Assembly (NCBI RefSeq): GCF_000241485.1
Contig: NZ_JH584241.1
Span: 2,476,314-2,540,313 of the forward strand
Direction: 5' to 3'
Source of the DNA: Sphingomonas sp. PAMC 26605
GTDB lineage: Bacteria; Pseudomonadota; Alphaproteobacteria; Sphingomonadales; Sphingomonadaceae
Length of the DNA stretch: 64,000 nucleotides
Below, piece after piece: positions 35,639 through 44,800 of this stretch; positions within the stretch are counted from its first letter, which is position 1, and each line of letters starts with the position of its first letter. The notes beneath the pieces are model-generated. The model did no database searches. It was not told the origin of the DNA and saw only the letters and a program-made list of their open reading frames with translations. A program made the position numbers and the translations under genes.

Positions 35639-35965
35639 TCAGGACGAACGTTGGGTTTGGCGCAGCGCCGTGCCCGTCCCCTCGCCAGAGCTTGGCGAGG
35701 GTGTGAGTTTCTCGTCGCCGGAGAATAGCCGGTCGAGCCGGCGCCGTGTGGTGCGATCGAACTCGGCCTTCGACACCGTCGAGGGGCGCGACAGTTCGAG
35801 CTCGTCGGCGATCGCGGCCTTGATCCGCGTCACCGCGTCGTCCTGGAGAACGCCGGCCTGTACCAGTTCAGTGGTGAGCTGGATCAGGCCGACCGCCGTC
35901 GCCTGCGCGCGCAATCCGACGAAATTGATCAGGTCGTGGACTTCCTTGCCGGCTCTCGAATCCAT
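35639..35965 (-). CDS. Small hypothetical protein with repeat-encoded C-terminus
   Basis: 108 residues, starting MDSRAGKEVHDLINFVGLRAQATAVGLIQLTTELVQAG, with GAGGAG before the ATG at 35965. The first 85 residues are mostly helical with alternating hydrophobics and look like a genuine small soluble protein. The last 25 (LTPSPSSGEGTGTALRQTQRSS) are low in complexity and encoded across a hairpin repeat (35679-35701), so the original stop may have been lost to repeat insertion. I do not recognise the family. Confidence 0.65.
   Translation of the reverse strand: MDSRAGKEVHDLINFVGLRAQATAVGLIQLTTELVQAGVLQDDAVTRIKAAIADELELSRPSTVSKAEFDRTTRRRLDRLFSGDEKLTPSPSSGEGTGTALRQTQRSS
35679..35701. repeat. Short hairpin repeat in the 3' end of a small gene
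   Basis: Inverted repeat CCCTCGCC-N7-GGCGAGGG. It is translated as PSPSSGEG, a tail often produced when such dispersed hairpins run into coding frames. It lies 200 bp upstream of the Mfd-like gene start. Confidence 0.6.
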
Positions 35966-36098
35966 CTCGATACTCCTCGCTCCGGGTCATGCCGTGCGCC
36001 GCCCGTGTGCTTATACCGGCCATCCTCTGCTCTTTTGCGGTAATCGCAAGGCCATCGCTGTCGGCCTGACGCAGCACGACGCCGATCGGTCCCGCACA

Positions 36099-37322
36099 TC
36101 AGCGCGTGTGGTGCGCGTGGAACAGCCGACCGCCCTCGACCCAATAGACGATCGCGAGCACGACGAGCCCGATCGTGAGATAGCCGATCGCGAGCGGATA
36201 GGTCGTGCCGTTATACGACTGCCCGATCAGCGACCCGACCACCACCGCGCCGACGCTGGTGATGAAGCCCTGGATCGACGAGGCGGTTCCCGCAATATGT
36301 CCGACCGGCTCCATCGCCATCGCGCCGAAGTTCGATCCGCACAGCCCGATGCAGGTCATGCTCAGCGCCTGGAAGACCATATAGGTGGCGAGCGACTCCG
36401 CGCCGAGCGCGATCACCGCGATGTGCAGCGCCGACAGCGCGATCAACGCGAGCAATGCGCTCTGCGAGATCAACCGCGTGCCGAGGCGTTCGACCAGCCG
36501 GCTGTTGGCGAAGGCCGCGCAGCCCATGAAGAAGGCGCAGATCGCAAACAGGATCGTGAAGCGATCGCCGGTATGGAATTCCTCGACGAAGATCTGCTGC
36601 GCCGAGGAAACGAAGGCGATGATCGCGCCGAAGGTCATCGAGGCGGCCACCGCATAGCCGGCGGAATAGCGGTTGGTCAGCGTCAGCCGATAGGCTTGGC
36701 CGAGCGCTGCGAGCGACAAGGGGGAGCGCCGCGAAACGGCGAGTGATTCGCCGAGCCGGAAGAAGGTCCAGCTCAGCACGAACGCGGCGAAGGCAGCGAG
36801 CGCGTAGAAGATGAAGCGCCACGGCCCGAAGCCGAGCAGCACCTGCCCGATGCTCGGCGCGAGGATCGGGACGAGGAAGAAGATCATCTGCGCGACCGAC
36901 AGCGTCCGCGCCATCTGCCGCCCCGAGAATCGATCGCGCACGATCGCTACCGCGAGAACGCGCGTCGAGGCCGACATCAGTCCTTGCAGGAAGCGCGCGC
37001 CCAGCAACGCCGCGAAGGTCGTCGATCCACCGGCGAAGATGCTCGCAGCGACGAACCCGGCGAGCGAGGTGAGCAGGATCGGCCTGCGTCCGTAGCGATC
37101 GGCGAGGGGCCCGTAGACGAGTTGTCCCGAACCGAAGCCGAGCATGTAGATCGTGATGATCCACTGCCGCTGGTTCGCGGTCGCGATCGCGAGGCGGTGG
37201 CCGATATCGGCAAGCGCGGGCAGCATCAGATCGACGCCGAGCGCGTTGACCGCCATCAGCGCGGCGACGAAGGCAACGAACTCGCGCGGTTGCATCGTCG
37301 TTGGGGCAGGTTTGTCGAGCAT
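36099..37322 (-). CDS. Bcr/CflA-type MFS drug exporter
   Basis: 407 residues from ATG 37322; 19 more upstream in-frame codons look non-coding. Twelve hydrophobic segments are visible. The DHA1 pattern is clear: the TM1 segment ALGVDLMLPALADI, the loop 2-3 motif GPLADRYGRRPILL (motif A) and the RFLQGLMSASTRVLAVAIVRDRF stretch (motif C region) are typical of Bcr/CflA exporters for bicyclomycin, chloramphenicol or sulfonamide-type drugs. Substrate is not predictable. It is 73 bp from the downstream XRE regulator gene, which ends upstream of it on the same strand, so the regulator may control it. Confidence 0.9.
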   Translation of the reverse strand: MLDKPAPTTMQPREFVAFVAALMAVNALGVDLMLPALADIGHRLAIATANQRQWIITIYMLGFGSGQLVYGPLADRYGRRPILLTSLAGFVAASIFAGGSTTFAALLGARFLQGLMSASTRVLAVAIVRDRFSGRQMARTLSVAQMIFFLVPILAPSIGQVLLGFGPWRFIFYALAAFAAFVLSWTFFRLGESLAVSRRSPLSLAALGQAYRLTLTNRYSAGYAVAASMTFGAIIAFVSSAQQIFVEEFHTGDRFTILFAICAFFMGCAAFANSRLVERLGTRLISQSALLALIALSALHIAVIALGAESLATYMVFQALSMTCIGLCGSNFGAMAMEPVGHIAGTASSIQGFITSVGAVVVGSLIGQSYNGTTYPLAIGYLTIGLVVLAIVYWVEGGRLFHAHHTR

Positions 37323-37395
37323 GCCGCCGCCTAGTCGCAACCGAGGCGCGAGGCCACCCGTTCCGGTCGAAGGGCGCACCCTGGCGCGGCCCGCG

Positions 37396-38247
37396 TCACG
37401 CGATCGCGAGATCGGGCGTAGCAGTCGCCGCCGCGAGCAGCGCCCTTACGCTGCGCTCGGTCGCCGCGGTGGCGGGGTTGTAGACGATCATGCCGAGCTC
37501 GGGTCGCCCGTCGACCGCAAAGGCGGAGAATTCGAGCTCGAGCAGGCCGACCTCGGGATGGTGCAGCCGCTTGACCCCATCGGCATGGCCGGCGACTTCA
37601 TTGCTTTTCCACAGAGCCGCGAATTCGGGGCTGCGTTGCGACAGTTCATCGACGAGGTCGGAAATTTCCGCCGCCGCGCCGGCGCGCGTCGCATCCGCTC
37701 GAAAGGCGCCAACGACATAGCGCGCGACCTGCGCCCAATCCTCCTGCGCCGCCTTGATCCGCGAGTCCGAGAACATCATACGAAGGATATTGCGCTGGTC
37801 GCGCGGAAGCTTGCCATAGTCGGTCAGCACCGCCGCCGCCGCTGCGTTCCATGCGACCACGTCCCACGTCGCGGTCTTGATGATCGCCGGGCTCAAGGGC
37901 CAGGCGTCGAGCACGCGTTGCAGCCGCGGGGTCACTTCGTCCGAGCCGGTATAGCGCGCTTCGGGCGGCCGCCCGAGCCCGAGCACGAACAGATGCTCGC
38001 GTTCGGGCTCGGTCAGCATCAAACCGGCGGCAAGGCGATCGAGCACGTCCGCCGACGGAGCGCCGCCGCGCCCCTGTTCGAGCCAGGTGTACCAGGTGGG
38101 GCTGATGTTCGCGCGCTGCGCGACTTCTTCGCGGCGCAAGCCCGGCGTGCGCCGCCGGCCACCGCTGAAGCCGAAGCTCGCGGCATCCATCCGCGTCCGA
38201 CGGTCGCGGAGAAAGGTTCCAAGCGGGTTGCTCGGGTCGGAAGCCAT
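37396..38247 (-). CDS. XRE-family regulator with MmyB-like ligand domain
   Basis: 283 residues. The N-terminal helix-turn-helix (about residues 34-60, GLRREEVAQRANISPTWYTWLEQGR) is followed by the MmyB-like PAS-type domain (LLDAWPLSPAIIKTATWDVVAWNAAAAAVL, then LELEFSAFAVDGRPELGMIVYNP). This family often regulates a divergent short-chain reductase. That is exactly the layout here: the epimerase/reductase at 38345 is divergent, with 97 bp between the starts. A ligand-responsive repressor of that gene, and perhaps of the MFS gene downstream, is likely. Confidence 0.9.
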   Translation of the reverse strand: MASDPSNPLGTFLRDRRTRMDAASFGFSGGRRRTPGLRREEVAQRANISPTWYTWLEQGRGGAPSADVLDRLAAGLMLTEPEREHLFVLGLGRPPEARYTGSDEVTPRLQRVLDAWPLSPAIIKTATWDVVAWNAAAAAVLTDYGKLPRDQRNILRMMFSDSRIKAAQEDWAQVARYVVGAFRADATRAGAAAEISDLVDELSQRSPEFAALWKSNEVAGHADGVKRLHHPEVGLLELEFSAFAVDGRPELGMIVYNPATAATERSVRALLAAATATPDLAIA

Positions 38248-38344
38248 AGGATGTCCTGTTACCCGTTATACCATGATACGATCCCTACTTTACCAGAAAG
38301 CCGGGTCGGCGGAAATGGCGATATCGATCAACGGAGATTGACTC

Positions 38345-39250
38345 ATGCGCGTTTTTCTTACCGGCGCGACCGGCTTCATCGGCTCCCACATCATCCCCGA
38401 ACTGCTTGCGGGCGGGCATCAGGTCCTAGGGCTGACGCGATCGGACGAAGGTGCGCGGACGCTCGAAGCCGCGGGTGTCGCGGTGCATCGCGGGACGCTC
38501 GAGGATCCCGCCAGCCTGAGCGCCGGAGCGGCACAGGCCGACGCGGTGATCCACACCGCGTTCGACCATGATTTCTCCAATTTCGTCGCCAATTGCGAGA
38601 AGGACCGCCACGCGATCGCCGCGCTGGGCGAGGCGCTCGCGGGGTCCGATCGGCCGCTGCTGATCACCTCCGGGGTCGGGATCGGCGATCCCGGGGATGG
38701 CGAACCCGCGCGCGAAGACGTGTTCAACGACCGGCATCCCAATCCGCGTGTCGCCTCTGAAGCGCTCGCGCAGACGCTGCTCGCCGATGGCGTCGACGTC
38801 CGCGTGGTCCGGCTCCCGCAAGTCCATGACACCGTCAAGCAGGGGCTGATCACGCCCTATATCGCGCTCGCCCGCGAGCAGGGCAGCGTGGCCTATGTCG
38901 GCGAGGGCGCCAATCGCTGGTCCGCGGCGCCTGTCGGCGATGTGGCGAGGCTGTACCGTCTCGCGCTCGAGCGCGGCACGCGCGGGGCGCGTTATCACGC
39001 GGTTGCCGAGGAAGGCGTCAGCGCGCGCGCGATCGCCGAAATGGTCGCGACGGGCCTCGGCCTCCCGACCGTTTCGCTCAGCCCCGAACAGGCGCCCGCC
39101 CATTTCGGCTGGTTTGCAAGGTTCGCCAGCATGGATCTGCGTGCGTCGAGCGCCTGGACACGCGCGCAGCTCGACTGGATGCCGACCGGGCCGGGGCTCA
39201 TCGCTGACCTGCAAGCGATGGACTATGCCCCGCCGCTCGCAACCGCATAG
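38345..39250 (+). CDS. NAD(P)-dependent epimerase/reductase, extended SDR family
   Basis: 301 residues beginning MRVFLTGATGFIGSHIIPELLAGGHQV, the Rossmann dinucleotide motif GxxGFIG of atypical/extended short-chain dehydrogenases. Further motifs are HRGTLEDP, DAVIHTAFDHDF and the C-terminal substrate region ending PTGPGLIADLQAMDY. The usual YxxxK is not evident, as in NmrA-like or SDR a5 atypical members, so redox activity is not assured. It is divergent from the MmyB-type regulator, which probably controls it. Confidence 0.85.
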   Translation: MRVFLTGATGFIGSHIIPELLAGGHQVLGLTRSDEGARTLEAAGVAVHRGTLEDPASLSAGAAQADAVIHTAFDHDFSNFVANCEKDRHAIAALGEALAGSDRPLLITSGVGIGDPGDGEPAREDVFNDRHPNPRVASEALAQTLLADGVDVRVVRLPQVHDTVKQGLITPYIALAREQGSVAYVGEGANRWSAAPVGDVARLYRLALERGTRGARYHAVAEEGVSARAIAEMVATGLGLPTVSLSPEQAPAHFGWFARFASMDLRASSAWTRAQLDWMPTGPGLIADLQAMDYAPPLATA

Positions 39251-39314
39251 CCTGTCCGAAACCCAGCGTGACGGGCGCGAGGCACTCGAGCAGGCTCATG
39301 CGAACCGGATCGCC

Positions 39315-40523
39315 TCAGCCCCGCTGGAAGCCACCGTCGCGAACGGTTGCGGCCGCCGGCGACTTCGCCGCGTCCGTCGCCTGGCGGCGCCGGACGCTGA
39401 CGACCACCGCGACCAGCCCGAGCGCCGATGATGCGGCCCCGGCAAGCGCCACCGCAGGATAGCCGAGCCCGAGCGCGATCACCCCGCCGCCGAGCGCGGC
39501 ACCGATCGCATTGCCGAGATTGAACGCGCCGATATTGACCGCCGAGGCGAGGTTGGGCGCGTCGGCCGCGGCATGCATGACGCGGACCTGCAATGGCGGG
39601 ACAAGGGCGAAGCTCGCGACGCCCCACACGAAGATCAGGATCGCGGCGGGCGCCTTGAACGGCATCAGCAGCGCGAAGGCGATCAGGATCAGCGTCAGCG
39701 CGAGCAACGTGACGATCAGCGTCCGGTCGACCGAGCGATCGGCAAAGCGCCCGCCGAGCCAGTTGCCGACCGTCAGCCCGACGCCATAGGTGACGAGCAT
39801 CGCGGTGATGAAGCCGAGCGAGGCATGCGTCGTGTCGCGCAGGATCGGCGTGATGTAGGTGAAGACCGTGAACATCGCGCTCGCCCCGACGACCGTCAGC
39901 CCAAGCGCGCCGAGCACCACGCCGCGCCGCAGCACGCGCAGTTCGGCCATCGCGTTCCCGCCCTCGGGCGCCGGAAGCGCGGGCAGCGTCGCCCGCAGCG
40001 CGACCATCGTGACGATGCCGAGCGCGGTGATCCCCCAGAACGCGGACCGCCAGCCGAGCGCCGCGCCCGCCCAGGTCGCGAGCGGCACGCCGACGACATT
40101 GGCGATCGTCAGTCCCATGAACATCGCCGCGACCGCGCCGGCGCGGCGCTCGGGCGGAACGAGGCTCGCCGCGACGATCGAGCCGACGCCGAAGAACGCG
40201 CCGTGGTTGAACGAGGTGAGGATCCGCGCCGCCATCAGCATGCCGTAGCTACCAGATACCGCCGCGAGCAGGTTGCCGAGCGTGAAAATCCCGGCGAGCG
40301 CGATCAGCAGCGTCCGCCGCGGCAGACGGCCGGTGGTGAGCGTCATGATCGGCGCGCCGATCATGACGCCGAGCGCATAGGCGCTGATCAGCAGCCCCGC
40401 GGACGGGATCGAGACATGGAGATCGCTCGCGATCACTGGCAGCAAGCCCATCGGCGCGAATTCGGTGACGCCGATGCCGAACGCACCGACCGACAGGGCC
40501 AACAGCCCGGGGTTGAACTTCAT
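39315..40523 (-). CDS. DHA1-type MFS transporter (AraJ/sugar-efflux-like)
   Basis: 402 residues with twelve hydrophobic segments and an N-terminal NPGLLALSVGAFGIGVTEFAPMGLLPVIASDL segment typical of AraJ/YdhP-like arabinose or purine ribonucleoside efflux transporters. The loop 2-3 motif is reduced to TTGRLPRRTLL. A short basic C-terminal tail follows the last helix. It lies ten bases downstream of the aldo/keto reductase gene on the same strand, so the two are probably one transcript, pairing carbonyl reduction with export. The substrate is unknown. Confidence 0.9.
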   Translation of the reverse strand: MKFNPGLLALSVGAFGIGVTEFAPMGLLPVIASDLHVSIPSAGLLISAYALGVMIGAPIMTLTTGRLPRRTLLIALAGIFTLGNLLAAVSGSYGMLMAARILTSFNHGAFFGVGSIVAASLVPPERRAGAVAAMFMGLTIANVVGVPLATWAGAALGWRSAFWGITALGIVTMVALRATLPALPAPEGGNAMAELRVLRRGVVLGALGLTVVGASAMFTVFTYITPILRDTTHASLGFITAMLVTYGVGLTVGNWLGGRFADRSVDRTLIVTLLALTLILIAFALLMPFKAPAAILIFVWGVASFALVPPLQVRVMHAAADAPNLASAVNIGAFNLGNAIGAALGGGVIALGLGYPAVALAGAASSALGLVAVVVSVRRRQATDAAKSPAAATVRDGGFQRG

Positions 40524-40533
40524 GACGGGGTCC

Positions 40534-41568
40534 TCAAACCAAAGGCGGGTTCAGCAGGGTGAAACCCGCTTGCTGGCGATAGGGTGCATGCGGGTAGGGC
40601 GGAAGCTTGGCGCTCGCCGCGTCGAGCCGGGTGATCTGTTCGGGCGCGAGTGTCCAGCCGACCGCGCCGAGATTGTCGCGCAGTTGCGCTTCGTTGCGCG
40701 CGCCGATGATCACCGATGCGACGGTCGGGCGCTGCAGCAGCCAGTTGATCGCGATTTGCGGGACGGTCTTGCCCGTTTCGGCGGCAACCGCTTCGAGCGC
40801 ATCGACCACGCGGTACAGCTCTTCGGCCTCGACCGGCGGCGCGAACTGCTCGGTATCGTGGAGCCGGCTGCCAGCGGGGACCGGCCGGTCGCGCCCGATC
40901 TTGCCGGTGAGGCGACCCCAGCCGAGCGGACTCCACACCAAGGCGCCGACGCCCTGATCCACACCGAGCGGCATCAGATCGGCTTCGTAATCGCGGCCGA
41001 TCAGCGAATAATAGACCTGGTGCGCGACGAGCCGCGGCCAGCCGTTGCGGTCGGCGGCGGCCTGCGCCTTCATCACCTGCCATCCGGGATAATTCGACAC
41101 GCCGGCGTAGCGCACCTTGCCCGCCGCGATCAGCGTGGCGAGCGTGCCCATCACTTCCTCTGCCGGGGTCGAGGCGTCGAGGGCGTGGAGCTGGAGGATA
41201 TCGATATGATCGGTGCCGAGCCGCCGCAGCGACTCCTCCACCGCGCGGATCAGCCGGGCGCGCGAGGCGCCCCAGTCCTGCGGTCCGTCGCCCAGCGGCA
41301 GGCCGGTCTTGGTCGAGAGCAGCACCGCGTCGCGCCGGCCCTTGATCGCCGCGCCGAGCACGCTCTCGGACGCGCCGTTCGAATAGACGTCGGCGGTGTC
41401 GAACAGCGTGACGCCGGCATCGAGGCAGAGATCGACCATGCCCCGCGCTTCGGCTTCGTCGGTGCGGCCCCACGCGCCGAACAGCGGCCCGGTTCCGCCG
41501 AAGGTCGCCGTGCCGAAGCTGAGCGCGGGGACGCGTAGCCCCGATGCGCCGAGTTGCCGATAGTCCAT
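40534..41568 (-). CDS. Aldo/keto reductase
   Basis: 344-residue TIM-barrel NADPH-dependent carbonyl reductase. The catalytic tetrad is complete: Asp57 and Tyr62 in FDTADVYSNG, Lys87 in STKTG and His128 in LQLHAL. The cofactor-binding SVIIGARNEAQLRDNL segment near the C-terminus is present. It belongs to the AKR11/YhdN-like branch that reduces aldehydes or voltage-channel-beta-like substrates. It is divergent from a LysR regulator at 41654, with 85 bp between starts, and probably regulated by it. Confidence 0.93.
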   Translation of the reverse strand: MDYRQLGASGLRVPALSFGTATFGGTGPLFGAWGRTDEAEARGMVDLCLDAGVTLFDTADVYSNGASESVLGAAIKGRRDAVLLSTKTGLPLGDGPQDWGASRARLIRAVEESLRRLGTDHIDILQLHALDASTPAEEVMGTLATLIAAGKVRYAGVSNYPGWQVMKAQAAADRNGWPRLVAHQVYYSLIGRDYEADLMPLGVDQGVGALVWSPLGWGRLTGKIGRDRPVPAGSRLHDTEQFAPPVEAEELYRVVDALEAVAAETGKTVPQIAINWLLQRPTVASVIIGARNEAQLRDNLGAVGWTLAPEQITRLDAASAKLPPYPHAPYRQQAGFTLLNPPLV

Positions 41569-41653
41569 GTGCAGATCCCGTCGATGGTGAGACGCATAAA
41601 TGGACCCGGGGGGTCGGATTGATTAGGGGCGAACGCGGCGAAGGATTTTTGAT

Positions 41654-42610
41654 ATGGACGCAAAGATGGCTTTCGGCACGGACCGCGCGCGCGCGCTCGA
41701 AGTGTTCGCAGCGGTAATGCGTGCGGGCAGTTTTTCGGGCGCTGGGCGGCTGCTCGGGCTGACCCCGTCCGCGGTGGCGCGATCGGTCGACCGGATCGAG
41801 GCGCGGTTGGGGGTGCGGCTGCTGCTGCGCTCGACGCGAGCGCTCACACCGACTGCCGAGGGGATCGCCTATCTGCAGACCGCGCGGCGGATCCTCGCCG
41901 ATCTCGACGATGCCGAGCAGCAGATTGCCGACCAGGGCGCGCCGCGCGGCCGGCTGCGGATCAGCGCGGCGCTGTCGCACGGGCGGTTGTGCATCGTCCC
42001 GCTGCTCGAGGCGTTCGCGCGGCTCTATCCGCAGATCCTGATCGATATCGCGCTGTCGGATACGCTGATCGACGTCGCGGCGGGGCAGGCCGATGTCGCG
42101 ATCCGTTTCGGGCCGCTCGCCGACAGCGCGCTCACCGCGCGCAAGCTCGGCGAGAGCGGGCGTGTGATCGTCGCCTCGCCCGACTATCTTGCACGGCGTG
42201 GCACTCCGACGGCACCGGAACAGCTCCACGCGCATAACTGCCTCAACTTCAACTTTCGTCGCGTCGAGCCCGTCTGGCCGTTCCGCCGCGACCGACAGGA
42301 TTTCGCGCTGGTGGTGCAGGGAAATATCGAGGCGAACAATGGCGAGACGCTCGGCCAGCTTGCTGCGGCGGGGGTCGGCATCGCGCGGGTCGGCGCGTTC
42401 AGCGTCGCCGAGGACATCGCTGCGGGGCGGCTGGTGGCGCTGCTCGAGGATTATAATCCCGGCGACGTCGAACTGATCCACGCGCTGTTCGTCGGTGGCA
42501 GCAACGTGCCCGCCCGCGTGCGCGTGTTCGTCGATTTTCTTGCAAGTCGGCTTACGCGATCGCCAGACCCGTCGTCAGCGCCTCGATCAGCGCGTCGACC
42601 TTCGGGCTGA
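41654..42610 (+). CDS. LysR-family transcriptional regulator 1
   Basis: 318 residues. The N-terminal winged HTH (FAAVMRAGSFSGAGRLLGLTPSAVARSVDRIEARLGVRLLLRSTR, about residues 17-62) and periplasmic-binding-like effector domain (GRLRISAAL to the C-terminus) are complete. It is probably the regulator of the divergent aldo/keto reductase-MFS pair. Its 3' end overlaps the 3' end of the convergent second LysR gene by 59 bases, so the last 15 or so residues (RSPDPSSAPRSARRPSG) are an arginine-rich extension read from the other gene's coding DNA. Confidence 0.92.
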   Translation: MDAKMAFGTDRARALEVFAAVMRAGSFSGAGRLLGLTPSAVARSVDRIEARLGVRLLLRSTRALTPTAEGIAYLQTARRILADLDDAEQQIADQGAPRGRLRISAALSHGRLCIVPLLEAFARLYPQILIDIALSDTLIDVAAGQADVAIRFGPLADSALTARKLGESGRVIVASPDYLARRGTPTAPEQLHAHNCLNFNFRRVEPVWPFRRDRQDFALVVQGNIEANNGETLGQLAAAGVGIARVGAFSVAEDIAAGRLVALLEDYNPGDVELIHALFVGGSNVPARVRVFVDFLASRLTRSPDPSSAPRSARRPSG

Positions 42611-43460
42611 GCTGGCGGCTGCGCGGCCAGACGAGATGCAGCGGCAGACCGACCGTCGCCAGTTCGGGCAGGATCTCGATCAGCTCGCCGCGTGCGAGCT
42701 CGTCCTTGATCAGCCAGGTCGCGAGTTGCGCGATGCCGAACCCCGCCTTGACCGCGCCGACCTGCGCCTCGGCGCTGCCGAGCACGATCCGTCCATCCAT
42801 CTTTCGCTGCTCGATCGCACCGGCTGCGTCGGTAAAGCGCCATGCGATCGTACTGCCGTCGGCGCGGCCATAAAGGATGCGGTCGAGGTCGGCGAGCGCC
42901 TCGGCTGAAGCGGGGGACTCGCGGCGCGCGAGATAGCTTGGGGCGGCGCAGAAGATGATGCGTTCGTGCCCGAGATAGCGGTGCCCGAGATTGTCCGCCC
43001 ATGCCGTCGAGGCCCCGATCCGGATTGCGACGTCGATGCTCTCCTCGACGATGTCGACGACGCGATCGGTGAACGTGACCACCGGGCGGACGCCGCGATG
43101 CCGCTCGGCAAAGGCGAGCAGCGCGGGCATCACCTGCATTCGGCCGAACGCCACCGGTACGTCGATTTTCAATCGCCCGACGATTTCGGAGCGTTGCGCG
43201 GCGAGCACGGCCTCGGCTTCAGCGAGCTCGCCGAGTACGCGCACGCAGGTTTCGTAAAAAGCCGCGCCGGCATCGGTCAACGCGAGACGGCGCGTCGTGC
43301 GATCGAACAAGCGGCTCCCTAGCCGCGCCTCGAGCCGCGCGATGCTCTTGCTCACCGCCGAATTGGTAAGGTTAAGCCGCCCGCCGGCCGCGGTGAAGCT
43401 GCCGGCATCGGCTGCGCTGACAAACGCTTCGATACCCTTGAGGCGTTCGGATGGGATCAC
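42552..43460 (-). CDS. LysR-family transcriptional regulator 2
   Basis: 302 residues with a canonical N-terminal HTH (FVSAADAGSFTAAGGRLNLTNSAVSKSIARLEARLGSRLFDRTTR) and effector domain. It is divergent from the MFS transporter at 43564, and the 103-bp gap contains a GTCTCA/TGAGAC dyad that fits a LysR operator. It converges with LysR 1 and the two coding regions overlap tail to tail by 59 bases. Confidence 0.93.
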   Translation of the reverse strand: MIPSERLKGIEAFVSAADAGSFTAAGGRLNLTNSAVSKSIARLEARLGSRLFDRTTRRLALTDAGAAFYETCVRVLGELAEAEAVLAAQRSEIVGRLKIDVPVAFGRMQVMPALLAFAERHRGVRPVVTFTDRVVDIVEESIDVAIRIGASTAWADNLGHRYLGHERIIFCAAPSYLARRESPASAEALADLDRILYGRADGSTIAWRFTDAAGAIEQRKMDGRIVLGSAEAQVGAVKAGFGIAQLATWLIKDELARGELIEILPELATVGLPLHLVWPRSRQLSPKVDALIEALTTGLAIA

Positions 43461-43488
43461 GGCGCTGCTCCATTCTGGAATTTTGGTC

Positions 43489-43517
43489 GTCTCATAGCCG
43501 AAAAAATGCCGTGAGAC
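43489..43517. promoter_or_regulatory. Candidate LysR operator between LysR 2 and the MFS gene
   Basis: Six-base inverted repeat GTCTCA-N17-TGAGAC in the 103-bp divergent intergenic region, about 30 bp before the LysR start and 47 bp before the MFS start. LysR proteins commonly bind dyads between themselves and a divergent target. The spacer is longer than the classic T-N11-A core. Confidence 0.4.
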
Positions 43518-43563
43518 TCGACTTTCGGTCGCGCGTTAGAGCGGGCTGAACAGGAGCCTAATC

Positions 43564-44763
43564 ATGCCGTCCATCGTCCGCCCCCTTCATACTGCGCCGC
43601 CGGGTGCCGCATCGGCGGGCCGTGGGCTCGCGGTGTTGCTTCTCGCCATCTCTGCGTTCGTGATCGTCACGACCGAGTTTATCATCGTCGGGCTGCTGCC
43701 GAGCCTGTCGCGCGATCTTGGAATTTCGATCTCGACCGCGGGGCAGCTCGTAACGCTGTTCGCCTTTACCGTGATGCTGGCCGGGCCATTTCTGACGGCG
43801 CTGCTGTCGCATTTCGAGCGCAGGCGGCTGTTCGTCACGATCCTGGTGATCTTCGCGGGCGCCAATGCGCTGGCCGCCGCCGCGCCCGATATCTGGGTGC
43901 TTGGGCTCGCACGCTTCCTGCCCGCGCTTGCATTGCCGGTGTTCTGGGGCACGGCGAGCGAGACCGCGGGCGAACTCGCCGGGCCCGAAAAGGCCGGCAA
44001 GGCGGTCGCCAATGTCTATCTCGGGATTTCGGGCGCGATGGTGCTCGGCATTCCGATCGGCACGCTCGCCTCGACCGCGTTCGGCTGGCGCGGGACGTTC
44101 TGTGGACTGGCGGGGCTTTCGCTGGTGATGGCGGTGTTGCTGTTCGTGGTGATGCCGACGCTTGCACGACCCGCGCGCGTGAAGCTCGCCGAGCAGGCGC
44201 GGATCCTCAAGGACCCGTACTTCCTCGGCAACGTCGTCCTCTCGGTGATCGTCTTCACCGCGATGTTCACGGCGTACACCTATCTCGCCGACACGCTCGA
44301 GCAGGTCGCCAGGATCCCGGTCGGGCAGGTCGGCTGGTGGCTGATGGGCTTCGGCATCGTCGGCCTCGGCGGCAATTGGCTCGGCGGGCAGTTCGTCGGT
44401 CGTGGGCCGTTGATGGTGACCGCGGTCACGGCGCTGGTGCTCGCGCTCGGCATGGCGGCGACGACGCTGGTGGCGGGCTCGCACGTCTGGCTCGCGGTGG
44501 CGATCGCGGTGTGGGGGATCGCGAATACCGCGCTTTATCCGATCTGCCAGGTCCGCGTGATGCAGTCGGCGAGCCATGCGCAGGCGCTGGCGGGCACGCT
44601 CAACGTGTCGATGGCGAATGCCGGGATCGGGCTCGGCGCGATCATCGGCGGCTCGGTGATCCAGCATCTCGGGCTCGGCGCGGTCGGCTATGTCGCGGCG
44701 GCCATCGCCGTCCTCGCCGCGATCGTCGCGGCGCTGGTCGGCCGGCTCAAGCCTGCGGCCTAG
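43564..44763 (+). CDS. DHA1-type MFS transporter under LysR 2
   Basis: 399 residues, twelve hydrophobic segments, with LLAISAFVIVTTEFIIVGLLPSLSRDLGISISTAGQLV at the N-terminus, a pattern of the AraJ/YdhP sugar or drug efflux branch. The segment VFWGTASETAGELAGPEKAGKAVANVYLGISGAMVLGIPIGT corresponds to motif C. It is divergent from LysR 2 and followed 37 bp later by the EthD-like gene in the same direction, suggesting a small operon for handling a toxic organic compound. Confidence 0.92.
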   Translation: MPSIVRPLHTAPPGAASAGRGLAVLLLAISAFVIVTTEFIIVGLLPSLSRDLGISISTAGQLVTLFAFTVMLAGPFLTALLSHFERRRLFVTILVIFAGANALAAAAPDIWVLGLARFLPALALPVFWGTASETAGELAGPEKAGKAVANVYLGISGAMVLGIPIGTLASTAFGWRGTFCGLAGLSLVMAVLLFVVMPTLARPARVKLAEQARILKDPYFLGNVVLSVIVFTAMFTAYTYLADTLEQVARIPVGQVGWWLMGFGIVGLGGNWLGGQFVGRGPLMVTAVTALVLALGMAATTLVAGSHVWLAVAIAVWGIANTALYPICQVRVMQSASHAQALAGTLNVSMANAGIGLGAIIGGSVIQHLGLGAVGYVAAAIAVLAAIVAALVGRLKPAA

Positions 44764-44800
44764 CCCGTCCTCGCGCGTTCGCCCCTCACAGGAGTTTCCC

